Source: Nitrososphaerales archaeon TH5894 (GTDB taxonomy: Archaea > Thermoproteota > Nitrososphaeria > Nitrososphaerales > Nitrososphaeraceae). Taken from it: 5,055 bases of DNA. Positions 4,177-5,055 of this stretch are shown here, in pieces. Location of the stretch: contig JAATVK010000141.1 of assembly GCA_014523485.1 (NCBI GenBank), positions 1-5,055 of the forward strand, given 5' to 3'. How positions within the stretch are numbered: the first letter of the stretch is position 1; every line of letters begins with the position of its first letter. Below the pieces are notes generated by a model. That model searched no databases, was not told where the DNA came from, and was given only the letters and a program-made list of their open reading frames with translations. The translations under genes were made by a program, and so were the position numbers.

Positions 4177-4503
4177 ATGCAATATTTCACGGCCCTCAAA
4201 TTAGGAGAGAAACGTGTTAAACAATCGCAGGATTTGTTAAATTTATATACTGGAAATGCAGCAATGCCTGCTCTAGCTCTGAAGGATACAAAAACAAATG
4301 TATGGGTTCCTGTTGGAGAAGAAAACTTAATTGCTGTATTCAAAGAAGCCAGTGGTTATGTTATTGTAATTTGCGATAAAAATGGAATAGCTAAAACTAT
4401 AGCACAATGGTTTTCAGAAGAAGATAAAAATAATATTGTATCACGGATCAAGAAAGACCATAGTCTATCCGAATATACCGGGAAACTTTCTCTTCCAATT
4501 TGA
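4177..4503 (+). CDS. Unrecognised 108-residue protein downstream of the HD gene
   Basis: I do not recognise this family. The frame runs from ATG to TGA, and an in-frame TAA five codons upstream fixes the ATG as the first available. The protein is soluble-looking, mixed alpha/beta. A basic helix (8-24) is followed by an Ala-rich stretch (28-35), a strand NVWVPVG (41-47), a strong hydrophobic strand GYVIVICD (60-67) containing its only Cys, and an amphipathic Lys-rich helix (81-95). It has no metal-site pattern and no membrane segment. It begins 12 bases after the HD gene stop, so the two are likely co-transcribed. Whether they work together is unknown. A TATA-like run (CATAATATAC) just before it is too close to the ATG to be its promoter. 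Confidence 0.8.
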   Translation: MQYFTALKLGEKRVKQSQDLLNLYTGNAAMPALALKDTKTNVWVPVGEENLIAVFKEASGYVIVICDKNGIAKTIAQWFSEEDKNNIVSRIKKDHSLSEYTGKLSLPI

Positions 4504-4544
4504 TTAATACTTAATTACTTAAAATATACTATTTGTATTACAAT

Positions 4545-5055
4545 TTGGCGTCATTAAATAATAATAATAATAATAATAATAATAATTTTAAGCAGGAAAT
4601 TGAAGTCAAAGGACATCTTATAGACTCAATGATTTTAACTAATATCTTTGACAATATAATGGATTTAAAAGGAGAATTTAGAGTACTGGAATTCACTGTT
4701 GGTAAGAATAAAACTGATCCTAGTTACGCTAGACTTATTGTAGAAGGTAAAGATAAAAATCATCTTAATCAAATATTAGAATCTATTTACAGAGCTGGAG
4801 CTCAACCAATTACTACACAAAGTGTATTGTTAGAACCTGCCCCAAAGGACATGGTAATGCCTGACTTATTTTATAGTACAACCAATAAACCAACACAGAT
4901 TTTTTATGATGGTATTTGGATGAATGTCAAAAATATTATGATGGATAAGTGTATAGTTGTTGATACATATAATAAAATAGCGGAGTGTAAAATGATTAGA
5001 GATATCAAAAAAGATGATATGATTGTAATCAAAGAGAGAGGTATACGCATTATAC
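4545..5055 (+). CDS. LOR/SDH conserved-region protein (alternative ornithine cyclodeaminase type), N-terminal part
   Basis: The frame is open from 4515 and runs off the window; from the TTG at 4545 it gives 170 residues. After an N-terminal run of ten asparagines (5-14) comes a clear LOR/SDH conserved region (Saccharop_dh_N type). The marks are EVKGHLIDSMIL (20-31), GEFRVLEFTVGKNKTDPSYARL (43-64), an acidic helix HLNQILESIYRAGA (73-86), and the DMVMPDLFYSTTN motif (102-114). MDKCIVVD (133-140) and a second Cys148 follow. In archaea such proteins convert ornithine to proline, and related domains occur in cyanobacterial ArgZ/AgrE. The C-terminal half is not seen, so the activity is inferred. 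No ATG precedes residue 29, which is already inside the domain, so TTG at 4545 (or 4533) is the likely start. The spacer from 4504 carries a TATA-like TTAAAATATA (4519-4528). Confidence 0.9.
   Translation, partial: MASLNNNNNNNNNNFKQEIEVKGHLIDSMILTNIFDNIMDLKGEFRVLEFTVGKNKTDPSYARLIVEGKDKNHLNQILESIYRAGAQPITTQSVLLEPAPKDMVMPDLFYSTTNKPTQIFYDGIWMNVKNIMMDKCIVVDTYNKIAECKMIRDIKKDDMIVIKERGIRII
4557..4586 (+). repeat. (AAT)10 trinucleotide microsatellite
   Basis: Ten uninterrupted AAT units, in frame with the LOR/SDH gene and starting four codons after its probable TTG start. It encodes ten asparagines. Being a multiple of three, changes in copy number would alter the length of the N-terminal extension without breaking the frame. 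If translation begins further in, the repeat is part of the leader. Confidence 0.9.

Noticed and set aside
4116..4343. 75-residue minus-strand ORF across the HD/108-residue gene junction
   Set aside because: It overlaps two better-supported genes on the other strand and resembles no known family.

Overview
This AT-rich window looks like the chromosome of a mesophilic archaeon of the Nitrososphaerota (Thaumarchaeota), most likely a low-GC soil lineage such as the Nitrosocosmicus group. The signs are an intron-containing tRNA-Phe without an encoded CCA, a stand-alone Lrp-type ligand-binding (RAM) protein, a 56-residue C2H2 zinc-finger protein, genes without Shine-Dalgarno sites but with TATA-like boxes about 25 bases before the start, and an archaeal-type LOR/SDH (alternative ornithine cyclodeaminase) protein. 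The assignment rests on gene content and style; no database search was possible.

Layout. On the minus strand, 1-389 is the N-terminal part of threonine ammonia-lyase (ilvA), and 473-1381 is a 302-residue protein I do not recognise. Divergent from it, at 1535-1789, is a RAM-domain protein. A minus-strand block follows, read from right to left: tRNA-Phe (2322-2216), a 54-residue putative zinc-binding protein (2174-2010) and a small two-helix membrane protein (2003-1797). From 2498 everything reads on the plus strand: a C2H2 mini-protein, PduO-type cobalamin adenosyltransferase, a 58-residue putative membrane peptide, an HD-domain 5'-nucleotidase-like protein, an unrecognised 108-residue protein 12 bases behind it, and the first 170 residues of a LOR/SDH family protein that runs off the end.

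How the genes fit together. Most are scattered housekeeping genes, not one pathway: isoleucine precursor supply (ilvA), adenosylcobalamin formation (in this phylum needed for methylmalonyl-CoA mutase), deoxynucleotide turnover (HD protein) and probably ornithine-to-proline conversion (LOR/SDH protein). No mobile element, CRISPR array, toxin-antitoxin pair or defence island is visible, and I found no convincing new multi-gene system.

The most interesting details are a tRNA-Phe intron at a non-canonical position (between nucleotides 30 and 31) with a recognisable bulge-helix-bulge, C instead of T at tRNA position 54, an (AAT)10 microsatellite that would encode ten asparagines directly after a TTG start, and several very small proteins, one of which is easily mis-annotated as starting inside the tRNA.
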